A stretch of 41,360 nucleotides of DNA from an uncultured Prevotellaceae bacterium (lineage in GTDB: Bacteria; Bacteroidota; Bacteroidia; Bacteroidales; Bacteroidaceae): contig ONCH01000019.1 of NCBI GenBank assembly GCA_900316265.1, positions 1 to 41,360 on the forward strand, given 5' to 3'. A program made the position numbers and the translations under genes. Position 1 is the stretch's first letter; every line of letters starts with the position of its first letter. The notes under the pieces are model-generated. The model worked only from the letters and a program-made list of their open reading frames with translations, had not been told where the DNA came from and did no database searches. This document shows, in pieces, positions 28,104 to 36,765 of this stretch.

Positions 28104-29531
28104 TTATTTGCTGGTGCTATAGGTATGTACGCTCGAGCCTTGGGCAGAGGGAAGGTAATTGATGCCCCACCAACACATCTGCAGGAGGATGAACGAGACG
28201 ATGAGCATCCAGAAGGCCAGCCGAGACCTACCCCCTTCCTTGTTGGAGGGGAGACTGTTGCGAAGTGACGTATGGCGATAGTGGACGTAAACCAGATAGG
28301 AGAGCCAAGTGATGGCGGCCCACGTTTCCTTAGGGTCCCACGACCAGTAGTGGCCCCAGGCTTCTTTTGCCCAGAGTGCGCCGAAGAGCATGCCGATGGT
28401 GAGGAAGGCAAGGCTTACATAGACGAGGTCGTCGGCCGATTTCCACCAGGCGATGACGACAGCTATGCCCAGCAGGGTGTATGCGAAGATATAGACAAAT
28501 ACGTGGGGCGCGAACCAGGGACTCTGCAGGGCAGGCACCAGCGTCTTGGTGTTGTAGCTGTCAAAGAAGAAGTAGGCAAATAGGGAGGCAAGGACGGCGA
28601 AGTATAAGTACCACCCAAGCTGTTTTTTTGTAGCTTTCCGCAATCGTCTCCACAATACCTCCAGCGTCATCAGCACCGCTCCTGCCAGCATCATATAGAT
28701 GCCCGCATATACCCACGGCAACCACGGGTCGCTCACCAGTTCGAGTATCGAAATCTGGCTCTGTGCACCCCTCTGCGTGTCGTAGCCATATTGGTAAATC
28801 TTCCAGCCGTCCACCTCGCAGGGTTTGTTCACGTCGATGGTGGTCTCGATATTCTTGCCTGTCTTCGTCAATATCTGAATCTCCGAGGCAAAGCGTTTGG
28901 GCGAGCCATCGTCGTAGGTCTCCATGATAAACTTCTTCAGTTCGATGGCTATAGGCATCTCCTTGATGGCACCGCTCTGTTCCATAGCTCGCCATTCTGG
29001 CTCGCCGATAGCAGTAATCATCTTCACGCGCTGCATGTCGGCACAGCCTAACGTGGCAGTTGTGAGGGCAAGAAACAAGCCGAGGTGATTGAGGAAGAAA
29101 GGCACGTCGCGCTTTATCGACCCCTGCCCTTTGAATATCTGGCGTAATCTTCGATGGATGGTAAGTCCAAGGATGACTGCGATATAGACATAGATAAGCA
29201 CAAACGGCCAGAACGATAGCATGTTGTTCAGCCATGTGCCATTAACCTGCTGTCGTGTCAGTCCCATGATGATGGTCAGCACCACAGCCCACACCATCGC
29301 TGGTATTGCAGCTGTGTTCGTCGTCATCCATTGGAAGGCATATACTTTCTTCCGCAAGTACACCATTGCTGTTAACATCACCATAAAGCCTGCCAGCACA
29401 ATGCCGTTGACAGGCCACGCAAAGGCATCCCACACTACAGGGCCGACGCTCAACTGTAGCGCCAGTCCTGCAAAGATAAGGCCTCCGCCTATGAGGAAAC
29501 CTTCTTTCATATTCCAGGGTTTATTCCACAT
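28104..29531 (-). CDS. ccsA: fused ResB/CcsA cytochrome c biogenesis protein
   Basis: This 475-residue inner-membrane protein joins an N-terminal ResB-like part (helices near 10-130, then a periplasmic segment with GAIKEMPIAIEL and GKNIETTIDVNKP) to a C-terminal CcsA part. The CcsA part has the haem-handling WWD motif WGHYWSWDPKETW near residues 391-403. Such fusions attach haem to c-type cytochromes in Bacteroidota, often next to nrfHA nitrite reductase genes, which are not here. Instead it lies between an esterase (17-base gap) and a galactosidase (18-base gap). Residues NSLPSNKEGGRSR in a loop near the C-terminus are encoded by a decayed hairpin repeat (28230-28252). Confidence 0.9.
   Translation of the reverse strand: MWNKPWNMKEGFLIGGGLIFAGLALQLSVGPVVWDAFAWPVNGIVLAGFMVMLTAMVYLRKKVYAFQWMTTNTAAIPAMVWAVVLTIIMGLTRQQVNGTWLNNMLSFWPFVLIYVYIAVILGLTIHRRLRQIFKGQGSIKRDVPFFLNHLGLFLALTTATLGCADMQRVKMITAIGEPEWRAMEQSGAIKEMPIAIELKKFIMETYDDGSPKRFASEIQILTKTGKNIETTIDVNKPCEVDGWKIYQYGYDTQRGAQSQISILELVSDPWLPWVYAGIYMMLAGAVLMTLEVLWRRLRKATKKQLGWYLYFAVLASLFAYFFFDSYNTKTLVPALQSPWFAPHVFVYIFAYTLLGIAVVIAWWKSADDLVYVSLAFLTIGMLFGALWAKEAWGHYWSWDPKETWAAITWLSYLVYVHYRHTSLRNSLPSNKEGGRSRLAFWMLIVSFILLQMCWWGINYLPSAQGSSVHTYSTSK
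28230..28252. repeat. decayed hairpin element inside ccsA
   Basis: ACCCCCTTCC pairs imperfectly with GGAGGGG around TTGTT, with one bulged base. Its composition and loop size match the twin hairpins in mnmA, and it too is in frame, reading as part of NSLPSNKEGGRSR. Confidence 0.6.
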
Positions 29532-29548
29532 CAGATTTCAAATAAAAC

Positions 29549-30700
29549 TTAGTATTGTTCCTCGTGGTCGTAACGAGGCATGTGGCGTATGGTCATTCTG
29601 TGGACTGCCGCCTGCGCCATAGCCTCGTAGGCACGCTCGCTGGGGTGTAGATGGTCGCCACTGTCGTAGCCCTCGGCAAAAGCCTTGGGATTGGTGTTGC
29701 TGCGTACGGCGGCGTCGAAGTCTATGCATCCGTCGAAGATAGGCGATGTGCGTAGCCACTCATTAAACTGCTGTCGCATGCAGTCGCGATCCTCGTTGTA
29801 GGTGCGCCATCCATAGATAGGCAGCAGGGTGCCGCTCCACACCTTCAGTCCCATGGCTTTGGCGGGCTTCACGTATATCTCCTCCACGCCACGTTCCATC
29901 TCCTCTACCGTGGGCAGGTCGCTCCATGGGCGGAAGGGGTTGACATCCTCGCCCACAGGGTGGATGATGTCGTTAATGCCGTGCTGGATAATCACATCAG
30001 TGGCTCCAGCAACATTCATCTCGATAGGGAATCGCGTGGAGCCTTTCAGTCCGTAAGCCTGATAGGTGATGCAGTCGTACTGGCGCAGTATGCGCGTGCC
30101 ACTGACGGCTCGGCGGATGATGGCTACGTTAGATCCGAAGGCCAGTTGCGCCATATAGTCGGGCCACGACTGGGCTGTAATCGAGTCGCCATAGCAAACG
30201 ATGGCGCGATTGTCGGCAGATGTCAGCACGTCGATGGTGTTCAGGAAGTAGAACCAGTTGGTGTGTCGTGTCAGGTCCAGGGGCAACACGTCGGCCTCGG
30301 CAAAGTCGCCGTATGCGTAGAATCCCTTCGACAGTGGACCCGTGATGAGCGTGCCACTGTTCATCTGTGTATAGTCGGCCATATACATGCTCACCTCGAT
30401 GGTGTCGCCACGACTTACTGCGTGGCTGATAGCGTCGCTCTCAGTCTCTTTGCCAGGCATCAGCGTCACGCTGGTCTTGCCGTCGAAGGTAATCGGCGTA
30501 TGGTCCACCAGTACCTTGTTGAGTGTCACAGGTTCTGTACCAGTAAGGTTCGAGAAACGGAATCTCAACTGACTACCGCTGAAAGGCATCCTTACTGGAT
30601 ACCGCAGGGTCAGGTTCTTGGCATAGATAGCCTCGCTACGGTTTGTTATCGATGTGGCATTGCCCCAGCAGGCCACCCATTTCGTGTTATTGTTGCTCAT
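29549..30700 (-). CDS. SGNH/GDSL hydrolase, probable carbohydrate esterase
   Basis: A 383-residue SGNH-fold hydrolase. Block I is IVCYGDSITAQSWPDY with the nucleophile Ser, block III is IIQHGINDIIHP with the Asn, and block V is SGDHLHPSERAYEAMA with the Asp/His pair. An N-terminal beta-rich domain (about 1-165) precedes the catalytic domain, as in Prevotella esterases that remove acetyl groups from xylan or other glycans. No signal peptide is seen at the chosen start (MSNNNTKW), so it may be cytosolic. It is the first gene of the run with ccsA and the galactosidase and has its own -7 box at 30746-30739. Confidence 0.85.
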   Translation of the reverse strand: MSNNNTKWVACWGNATSITNRSEAIYAKNLTLRYPVRMPFSGSQLRFRFSNLTGTEPVTLNKVLVDHTPITFDGKTSVTLMPGKETESDAISHAVSRGDTIEVSMYMADYTQMNSGTLITGPLSKGFYAYGDFAEADVLPLDLTRHTNWFYFLNTIDVLTSADNRAIVCYGDSITAQSWPDYMAQLAFGSNVAIIRRAVSGTRILRQYDCITYQAYGLKGSTRFPIEMNVAGATDVIIQHGINDIIHPVGEDVNPFRPWSDLPTVEEMERGVEEIYVKPAKAMGLKVWSGTLLPIYGWRTYNEDRDCMRQQFNEWLRTSPIFDGCIDFDAAVRSNTNPKAFAEGYDSGDHLHPSERAYEAMAQAAVHRMTIRHMPRYDHEEQY

Positions 30701-30738
30701 ATCGTATATTTTTCGGCAATGATGGCAATATTTTGGTG

Positions 30739-30746
30739 CAAAGATA
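30739..30746 (-). promoter_or_regulatory. -7 box for the SGNH-ccsA-galactosidase run
   Basis: The minus strand reads TATCTTTG, 38 bases before the ATG at 30700. A TTTG lies only 13 bases upstream of it, so the -33 box is uncertain. Confidence 0.6.
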
Positions 30747-30805
30747 CGAAATTATTATTCAAATATACGAAAAATAAGTAATTATTTGCTACCATTGCGC
30801 CCATT

Positions 30806-31028
30806 ATGAAATATGGAATCATCGGCACAGGTGCCATTGGCGGATATTACGGAGCCAAATTGGCTCATGCAGGACAGGAAGTACATTTCCTGCTACATGG
30901 CCAACTATTCCTGTAAGGACGAGGCGCTGATGCAGGCTGTGGTGGATGAGTTCCGCGAGGCAGGCTGTCCTATGCCGAAACTGGAGATGCTGGAGGCAGA
31001 GCTACGGTTCCTCGAGGCAGACGTTTAA
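30806..31028 (+). pseudogene. ketopantoate reductase (panE) remnant, internally deleted
   Basis: Positions 30806-30916 encode MKYGIIGTGAIGGYYGAKLA, the NADP-binding start of 2-dehydropantoate 2-reductase, and end after 36 residues at TAA. From about 30900 a different frame carries a plausible PanE C-terminus (LMQAVVDEFREAGCPMPKLE) to the stop at 31028. A normal PanE is about 300 residues, so some 230 are missing and the frames no longer join. The N-terminal half is secure; the C-terminal assignment is by general resemblance. The last bases overlap the stop of the converging glycosidase gene. Confidence 0.75.
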
Positions 31029-32620
31029 TATTCGTAGAGTTTAATATGTAGGATTTTCCATTCGCCGACGCCGATGCGGGCGTGACGCCCTTGATGGGTT
31101 TGATCGCCGTTGTGACGTCGGAGGTATTGCATGGTGCCAGTAGCGTCGATGGCTATTTCATCGACAGAAAGGATACCAAGGCGCTTTCCATTGAACTTTA
31201 ATCCTTGAACCTTGAACTTTGAACCTTCTCCGCCAGCCTCTGCAAAGCCGTCCTCGCCTAATGTCTTTTGCTGCTCTTGTTGCTTCTCGGTAGGCGTCTT
31301 GAAGTCGATGACTACGCCACTGCCTGCCAACAGGTAGTCGAACTTGCCGAGACGGATGAGCATAGCGCCGCCCTCAGGCCACGTAGAGCCGTCAGTGGCA
31401 CGAGGGTCCCAGGGAAGGGTGAAGTAGTGGCGACAGGTCATCACCACGTTGTCATCATGGATGATGCGTTCGTGGTCGTTCTGGTCGAAGAGGAAGCCCC
31501 AGGACATTTTACTATTTGACAATTTACCATTTGACAATTGCTTCAACAGCCCATAGGCCTGTGTCACGGACTCCGTTTCCTTCTCGCTGGCCTGGTCGAT
31601 GGCGAAGGGTGAGAAGCCCAAAGCCTGATGTTCGCCAAAGGCATAGAGGGCACGCACTCCGCTGTTCTCACAGCATCGGCTCTCAGGGATAAAGAGGCGG
31701 TTCTTCACTTTCCCACCATCCTGCGGACGTAAAGGCATCGCATACTGCGCACACCACGATTTGAAGCCAGTGTCGTAGATGTCAGGGGCCAGCAGGTCGA
31801 TGCTCGGTGCCCCCTCGTGCCAGAAGTCGATGAGATGCGCCAACGGCCCTGCCGACGGATATTCGCCAGGACGACGCCCACGACTGTTCATCGCGGCATT
31901 CACGTAGAGCGGCATGTCGTGCTTCTCACGGGCAACCTTGGCCAGATGCTCCACATAGCGGGCATAGCTCAGCGCCATAAACTTCTCGTCGGCATATTCG
32001 TCCGTGCCGTAACGCTCCGCCCAACGTTCCTTTTTATATGCCTTCTCAGCCAATGGCGAATGGTCGCGTGCCGATTCCAGCATACCAATCTCATTCTCTA
32101 TCTGCATCATGACGACCACCTCGCGCTGTGGGTCGCGCTCACGGATATGCTGCATCAGTGCCGAGAACGCTTTCAGATCGGCCTGCAACACATTGTCGCT
32201 GAAGCACGAGGCAATCTCCATCTGCTTCCCCTCGGCAGTCATCGCCCGTGGGAACCGCTTCGTGTCCTGCTTGAACCATGCTGGCGTATAGCACGACATC
32301 GAGTTCTTCCACGCGCCGAACCATAGGAACACCACGTGCAACTGCTCCCGTCGAGCCACGTCGATGGTGCGGTCTATGAGTGTGAAGTCGAACTGCCCCT
32401 CCACAGGTTCCATCAGTTCCCAATACGCAGGCACTAGTACCGTGTTCAGTCCCAATGCCCGCATACGTGGCATCACCTCATCGATGTCCTCCACCGATGT
32501 TGCCGCCGAGTTGCTCAACTCACCGCCAAGGATAGGGTAGGGCAAACCCGATAGCCTGTCAACAGCCCATGCACTATACATCGTGACCAGTGCAATCAGG
32601 GAAATAATTAGTCTTTTCAT
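31025..32620 (-). CDS. secreted GH35/GH42-like beta-galactosidase (DUF5597 type) with two repeat inserts
   Basis: A 531-residue exported protein (signal peptide about 1-19) with a TIM-barrel glycosidase domain. [19 protein letters not shown] is the family's substrate-pocket strand, the acid/base Glu177 lies in [10 protein letters not shown], and a likely nucleophile Glu313 lies in LFIPESRC. The C-terminal half resembles the DUF5597 beta domain. Two repeat-derived peptides are present: [12 protein letters not shown] (about 362-373, DNA 31508-31540) and [11 protein letters not shown] (DNA 31191-31226). It probably acts on beta-galactosides in plant or host glycans in the periplasm. Its first 47 bases overlap the remnant of a YolD-like gene on the same strand, so its leader is derived from a dead gene. 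Confidence 0.85.
   Translation of the reverse strand: MKRLIISLIALVTMYSAWAVDRLSGLPYPILGGELSNSAATSVEDIDEVMPRMRALGLNTVLVPAYWELMEPVEGQFDFTLIDRTIDVARREQLHVVFLWFGAWKNSMSCYTPAWFKQDTKRFPRAMTAEGKQMEIASCFSDNVLQADLKAFSALMQHIRERDPQREVVVMMQIENEIGMLESARDHSPLAEKAYKKERWAERYGTDEYADEKFMALSYARYVEHLAKVAREKHDMPLYVNAAMNSRGRRPGEYPSAGPLAHLIDFWHEGAPSIDLLAPDIYDTGFKSWCAQYAMPLRPQDGGKVKNRLFIPESRCCENSGVRALYAFGEHQALGFSPFAIDQASEKETESVTQAYGLLKQLSNGKLSNSKMSWGFLFDQNDHERIIHDDNVVMTCRHYFTLPWDPRATDGSTWPEGGAMLIRLGKFDYLLAGSGVVIDFKTPTEKQQEQQKTLGEDGFAEAGGEGSKFKVQGLKFNGKRLGILSVDEIAIDATGTMQYLRRHNGDQTHQGRHARIGVGEWKILHIKLYEY
31191..31226. repeat. TTGAACC/TTGAACTTT short repeat inside the GH35/42-like gene
   Basis: Units TTGAACTTTAATCC, TTGAACC, TTGAACTTTGAACC over about 36 bases. 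On the minus strand they read [12 protein letters not shown], the SKFKVQ-type heptad peptide I recall from other Bacteroidales proteins. Confidence 0.75.
31508..31540. repeat. TTTGACAATTTACCA-type short repeat inside the GH35/42-like gene
   Basis: Two near-copies of a unit TTTACYATTTGACAATT lie side by side. On the minus strand they are translated as [13 protein letters not shown]. It is in frame and differs in unit from the TTGAACC repeat 300 bases away. Confidence 0.75.
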
Positions 32621-32771
32621 ATTCTGTAGCTTGTTTCTTAATACTTTCGTCGTATCCCGTCAATGCGGAGAAGGGTGCAAACTGGGCGGCACGGTTCCAC
32701 ATGGACATCTGCGGGTGGCGCTTCGAGACGTGATGGGGGAGATGGATGATATCGTCGTAATAGTGGGTCAT
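32574..32771 (-). pseudogene. YolD-like protein, truncated
   Basis: The ATG at 32771 overlaps the stop of the polymerase remnant (ATGA). It begins [17 protein letters not shown], continues [20 protein letters not shown] and TGYDESIKK, which is the conserved N-terminal half of the YolD-like family that accompanies Y-family DNA polymerases. After about 46 residues the sequence no longer looks like the family and stops at 32574, inside the start of the glycosidase gene. Full-length relatives are around 110-120 residues. A short functional product cannot be excluded. Confidence 0.7.
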
Positions 32772-33033
32772 GCCTTGTGTCCTCCAATTTGTTTGTTGCG
32801 CTCCTTGGCAGTGGCACCTTCCTCGAAGTTGAGACCTCGAAGAGTCGCGCCCTGCCACCAATGCCGTAGGCTTTCAACGATGGGGATACAGCCAGACATA
32901 TCGTCTTCTCCGTGCGGCTTTCGTCAGCCACCACGAGGTTGGTGGTCAGTGGGTCAAGCCCTCTGTCCACACACTCCACTGAAGCATAGAACGACTTCAG
33001 GTCGATGGCAATATATGTCCGCTGTTCAGGCAT
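32768..33033 (-). pseudogene. Y-family DNA polymerase (UmuC/DinB-like), internally deleted
   Basis: Residues 1-67 (33033-32833) read the Y-family start: YIAIDLKSFYASVECVDRGL with the metal-binding Asp, then a match to the conserved finger segment [15 protein letters not shown]. The frame then runs into non-family sequence. In another frame, 32833-32768 encodes the typical C-terminus [18 protein letters not shown] and stop. A real protein of this type has around 400-420 residues, so roughly 330 are missing with all remaining catalytic residues. An 8-base direct repeat (CTTCGAGG) lies at the junction. It is the partner of the truncated YolD-like gene, so a whole translesion polymerase operon has been lost here. 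Confidence 0.85.
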
Positions 33034-33060
33034 TCTTACTGTTCAGACACCTTATTCACG

Positions 33061-34494
33061 CTATACTGCGAGACGTTTGAGAAGTTCGATGAGCACTAGC
33101 CAGATGTCCTCGATGGTCTTCAGTTCCACGCGTTCGCTGGTGGAATGCGGCTCTACGATGCGTGGGCCGATGCTGGCAATCTGAATGCCTGGATAGTGGG
33201 CGACAAAGAAGCCGGCCTCCAAGACGAAATGCATGGCTACCATGCGTGGGCGCCAGCCCAGCACGTCGAGGAACGTGTCGGAGGTGAGCTGCAGGAATGC
33301 TGACTGTTGGTCTTCCTGCCAGGCAGGAGCTGACATCACGACTTCCGAAGTGGCACCTGCGGCCACAAAGGTGTCGGCAATCTCCTTGCTCAGCGCGGCC
33401 ATATCGTCGTCGATGAAGCTACGCGTGTGGGTGGATACGAAGATGCAGTCGTCTTCTGTCACGATACGTCCCACGTTGTTTGACGTCTCTACCGTACCAG
33501 GCATCGCGTCGCTCATCTTCACCACACCTTGCGGCACCTGTTCCAGACAACCCATCAGTGCCTCGAAGGCCTCTTTGGAAATCACGCTGTCCTGCCGCTC
33601 GCACTTCTCGATGCTGCACGTCATCTTCGGGTCGTCAGGGTACTCTTCGCGTAGCCATTCGTTCATCATCTCCTGCTGAGACTTGACAAACTCGCAGGCC
33701 TCGCCAGACGGCACACAAAGGATGATGTCTGCCGATGAGGCGATAGAGGCATTGGCCTCGCCAAGGTTGATGGATGCCACGTCAAAGTCGTACTCGTTGT
33801 AGATGGCTGCAAGAATGGCCCACATGGCTACTACGGCGCTGCAACGTCCTTTGTTGATGTCTACGCCTGAGTGGCCACCCAGTCCGCCCTCGAAACGGAT
33901 GCGATACCAGCGGCGCTTGCCACCTGGAGCAGGCAAACGCTTCATGGGGATGCGGTGGAACTGCAGGCAGGCACCTGCCGCACCCGTCGTGATGGTGTCG
34001 TAGTCCTCGGAGTCAAGATTGATGACCTTGCGACCTCTGAGGAAGTCCTTGCTCAGTTGTGAGGCTCCTGACATGCCGTCCTCCTCGTTGGTGGTCGTAA
34101 TGACCTCCAGCGGACCGTGTATCATCTCGGAGCTCTCCAGCACAGCAAGTGCCATTGACAGTCCGATGCCGTTGTCAGCACCCAGTGACGTGCCTCGAGC
34201 CTTCATCCATCCATTCTCTGTATAGGCATCGATAGGCGTGTGAAGCGGGTCGCTCATGCCCACGCAAACCATATCCATGTGGTTGAGCAGTACGACGGGC
34301 TCAGCACCCTCATAGCCTGGTGTGGCTGGCTTACTGATGACGACGCAGTTCTCCTTGTCGCGCTTATAGGGCAGATTCAGTCGTTCTGCAAACCGGCATA
34401 GATAGTCAGCAACTGGCTCTTCATGGTGCGAAGGGCGTGGAATCTGGTTCAGTTCCTTAAAGATCTGGAATACGCGTTCTATTGTAGTTTTCAT
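33061..34494 (-). CDS. pepD: aminoacyl-histidine dipeptidase PepD
   Basis: PepD is a cytosolic M20 metallopeptidase that cleaves Xaa-His and related dipeptides. The 477-residue length is standard. The zinc-site segments are VVLLNHMDMVCVG (His and Asp ligands), TSLGADNGIGLSMA and ITTTNEEDGMSGASQL (catalytic Glu and Glu ligand). The start IFKELNQIPRPSHHEE and the end region HSTSERVELKTIEDIWLVL with a His ligand are all present. It has its own -7 box at 34533-34526. The dead polymerase and YolD genes and the glycosidase lie downstream on the same strand, 27 bases after pepD, so they may once have shared this transcript. Confidence 0.93.
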   Translation of the reverse strand: MKTTIERVFQIFKELNQIPRPSHHEEPVADYLCRFAERLNLPYKRDKENCVVISKPATPGYEGAEPVVLLNHMDMVCVGMSDPLHTPIDAYTENGWMKARGTSLGADNGIGLSMALAVLESSEMIHGPLEVITTTNEEDGMSGASQLSKDFLRGRKVINLDSEDYDTITTGAAGACLQFHRIPMKRLPAPGGKRRWYRIRFEGGLGGHSGVDINKGRCSAVVAMWAILAAIYNEYDFDVASINLGEANASIASSADIILCVPSGEACEFVKSQQEMMNEWLREEYPDDPKMTCSIEKCERQDSVISKEAFEALMGCLEQVPQGVVKMSDAMPGTVETSNNVGRIVTEDDCIFVSTHTRSFIDDDMAALSKEIADTFVAAGATSEVVMSAPAWQEDQQSAFLQLTSDTFLDVLGWRPRMVAMHFVLEAGFFVAHYPGIQIASIGPRIVEPHSTSERVELKTIEDIWLVLIELLKRLAV

Positions 34495-34525
34495 AATTAT
34501 TATTGTATCTTCTTAAATCTTGGTG

Positions 34526-34533
34526 CAAATATA
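34526..34533 (-). promoter_or_regulatory. -7 box for pepD
   Basis: The minus strand reads TATATTTG, 31 bases before the pepD ATG. It is back to back with the box of the divergent hydrolase gene 22 bases away. Confidence 0.6.
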
Positions 34534-34555
34534 CGAAAAAACGAGAATTTTTTAT

Positions 34556-34563
34556 TATCTTTG
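34556..34563 (+). promoter_or_regulatory. -7 box for the MBL-fold hydrolase
   Basis: TATCTTTG lies 62 bases before the ATG at 34626. The leader between them is almost all A/T. Confidence 0.6.
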
Positions 34564-34625
34564 CCCCAAGTTTATGATTAATTAAAAAAAAATCAGATAA
34601 ATAACCCAATAAAAACTAAACGGAT

Positions 34626-35465
34626 ATGAAAATGATTATTATTGCAGCCATGCTGCTTAGCCTGATGCCTATTACGGTTGAGGCACAGGAAGCGGAAATC
34701 AACAGTCGCGACCTTCGTGGTAAAGTGGTTTACCAGGATGATGAAGTGGTGTTCCGCCAGCTCGACGAGCATACATGGATTGGGAACGGACACAGGGTCT
34801 ATAATGAGTCGCTCTACCTTGTTGAAGGTAATGACCGCGCACTCCTGATAGATGCAGGGACATATATACCAGGGTTGGACAAGATTGTGGCAAAGATCAC
34901 CTCCAAGCCAGTTACGATGATGCTGACCCATGCCCACGGCGACCATGCGGGTGGGGTAGGGCCTTTCCCAGAGGTCTATCTGAATGCAGGCGACATGCCC
35001 ATCGTTCCGAACAACATGCGTAATTACAAGGGGCAGATGAGGTATCTCTACGATGGCGAGGTGATAGACCTGGGTGGTCGAGAGATAGAGGTTATCTTTA
35101 CGCCTGGCCATACTGCTGGTAGCGCCACGTTCTTCGACAAGGCCAAGCATTACGGATTCAGTGGTGATGCCTTCGGCTCGACCAATCTGCTGGTATTCAC
35201 CAACCTTTCCACTGAGATGTACACAGCCGAGCGAATTGAGCGTTATATGAAGAAGAACGACATCCGTTTCCTCTTCCCTGGTCATTACAGTGGTGACAAC
35301 CTGGAGACACTCCAGCGTGTCATCGACATCAAGAACATGTGCCGCGAGATACTGGATGGTGAACGCCAGCCGACTGTCAGCAATGGCAACAACGGTGGCA
35401 TGGACATGATGGTCGACGATAAGGGCGTCCGCATCAACTTCAGCAGTCGGACAGGAATGAAATAA
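34626..35465 (+). CDS. exported metallo-beta-lactamase-fold hydrolase
   Basis: A 279-residue protein with a signal peptide ending near VEAQ (residue 21). The MBL metal motif THAHGDHAGG provides His102, His104, Asp106 and His107. Further ligands are in TPGHTAGS, the Asp of FSGDAFGS, and the late His in LFPGHYSGD. These are the full set for a two-zinc site. The spread of motifs is that of general MBL-fold hydrolases; whether it acts on beta-lactams, lactones or other esters cannot be told. The epimerase gene starts 35 bases downstream and may be co-transcribed. Confidence 0.85.
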   Translation: MKMIIIAAMLLSLMPITVEAQEAEINSRDLRGKVVYQDDEVVFRQLDEHTWIGNGHRVYNESLYLVEGNDRALLIDAGTYIPGLDKIVAKITSKPVTMMLTHAHGDHAGGVGPFPEVYLNAGDMPIVPNNMRNYKGQMRYLYDGEVIDLGGREIEVIFTPGHTAGSATFFDKAKHYGFSGDAFGSTNLLVFTNLSTEMYTAERIERYMKKNDIRFLFPGHYSGDNLETLQRVIDIKNMCREILDGERQPTVSNGNNGGMDMMVDDKGVRINFSSRTGMK

Positions 35466-35500
35466 TACGACGTTCGCATAATAATAATAAACATAGACGC

Positions 35501-36520
35501 ATGATGAAGATTCTCATGATTGGTGGTACGGGCACAATCAGCAGTGCCATCACCCGACAGTTAGCAGAGAGCGGCCACGAACTGTGGCTACTGAACCGAG
35601 GCACACGTAAGCAGGAGGTGCCTGGAAGTGTGAAACAGGTGATTGCCGACATCGACGATACAGAAGCCGTACTCGCCGGTTTGGGCGACGCGCAGTTTGA
35701 CGCCGTTTGCGAGTTCATTGGCTTCGTGACGGAGCAGGTGGAGCGCGACATCCGCTTGTTCCGCGGACGTACCAAGCAGTACGTCTATATCTCGTCGGCT
35801 TCAGCGTATGCGAAGCCAGTGCGTAGTCCGTATATTACTGAGGGTACTGCGCTGGCAAATCCACATTGGCAGTATTCGCGCAACAAGATTGCCTGCGAAG
35901 AGCTGCTGATGAGGGAGTATCGCCAGAACGGATTCCCTGTGACCATTGTGCGCCCCTCACACACCTACTGCGAGCGTAACGTGCCCGTGAGCATCCATGG
36001 TCCGAAAGGCAGTTGGCCAGTGCTGAAGCGTATGCTGGAGGGCAAGCCCGTGCTGGTGCATGGCGACGGTTCTTCGCTGTGGACACTGACATGGAACGAG
36101 GACTTTGCACGTGGTTTCATTGGTCTGCTGGGTAATCCGAAGGCTATCGGAGAAGCATTTCAGATTATGAGCGACGAGCAACTGACGTGGGACCAGATAT
36201 ATGAGTGTGTCGGCCTGGCATTGAATGTCACGCCACAACTCTATCACGTCGCCTCCGACTTCCTGGCCGCCGTCTGTCCGAAGGACTACGACTTGGAGGG
36301 AAACCTCATTGGTGACAAGGCTGCAACGGTTATCTTCGACTGCACGAAGCTGAAGCGTGCCGTTCCTGGTTTCCAGGCTACGACCCGTTTCGATGAGGGC
36401 GTTCGACGTTGTGTCAGCTATATTCTTGCTCACCCAGAACTACAAGTGGAAGACCCCGAGTTTGACCAGTGGTGCGACAAGGTCATTGCGGCACAAGAAC
36501 AGGCAAAGAAGATGATATGA
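35501..36520 (+). CDS. NAD-dependent epimerase/dehydratase (extended SDR)
   Basis: A 339-residue cytosolic short-chain dehydrogenase of the extended type. The nucleotide motif is MKILMIGGTGTISSAI, the active-site Tyr-Lys pair is in QYSRNKIACEELL with an upstream YISSASAY Ser/Thr site, and the substrate loop begins TIVRPSHTY. The GGTGxIS start and WTLTWNEDFARGF are typical of an SDR branch related to isoflavone reductase-like or sugar epimerase enzymes. The substrate is unknown. It follows the MBL-fold hydrolase on the same strand. Its TGA overlaps by one base with the start of the next, broken, reading frame (TGATG). Confidence 0.85.
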   Translation: MMKILMIGGTGTISSAITRQLAESGHELWLLNRGTRKQEVPGSVKQVIADIDDTEAVLAGLGDAQFDAVCEFIGFVTEQVERDIRLFRGRTKQYVYISSASAYAKPVRSPYITEGTALANPHWQYSRNKIACEELLMREYRQNGFPVTIVRPSHTYCERNVPVSIHGPKGSWPVLKRMLEGKPVLVHGDGSSLWTLTWNEDFARGFIGLLGNPKAIGEAFQIMSDEQLTWDQIYECVGLALNVTPQLYHVASDFLAAVCPKDYDLEGNLIGDKAATVIFDCTKLKRAVPGFQATTRFDEGVRRCVSYILAHPELQVEDPEFDQWCDKVIAAQEQAKKMI

Positions 36521-36741
36521 TGTGGGAACTATTCCCCATGGACCAGCATCTTCAGGGTATAAACGGATTTTGATGCGGTGATGAACAGGATGTTACGTTT
36601 AGATATTCCCACGGTCGTCAATCGTCATCCTATTATTATGAAATCATCCGGGCAGACACGACAAGCGAAGCCACGCGCGAATATTATAAAAAGTTGTGCC
36701 TCGAATACCACAGTCATTTCGACCCGGATTTTATGGAGTAA
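36520..36741 (+). pseudogene. broken or stop-interrupted small gene of unknown family
   Basis: An ATG overlaps the stop of the SDR gene (TGATG). It reads MWELFPMDQHLQGINGF, then TGA at 36571, then in the same frame CGDEQDVTFRYSHGRQSSSY and onward to the end EYYKKLCLEYHSHFDPDFME and TAA at 36741. The downstream part has protein-like composition. The gene may have a nonsense change or a pair of frameshifts near a TTTT run. I do not recognise the family. Position and coupling suggest a former member of the SDR operon. Confidence 0.45.
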
Positions 36742-36765
36742 AAAAATTAGCAAAAGCACTTTCAA

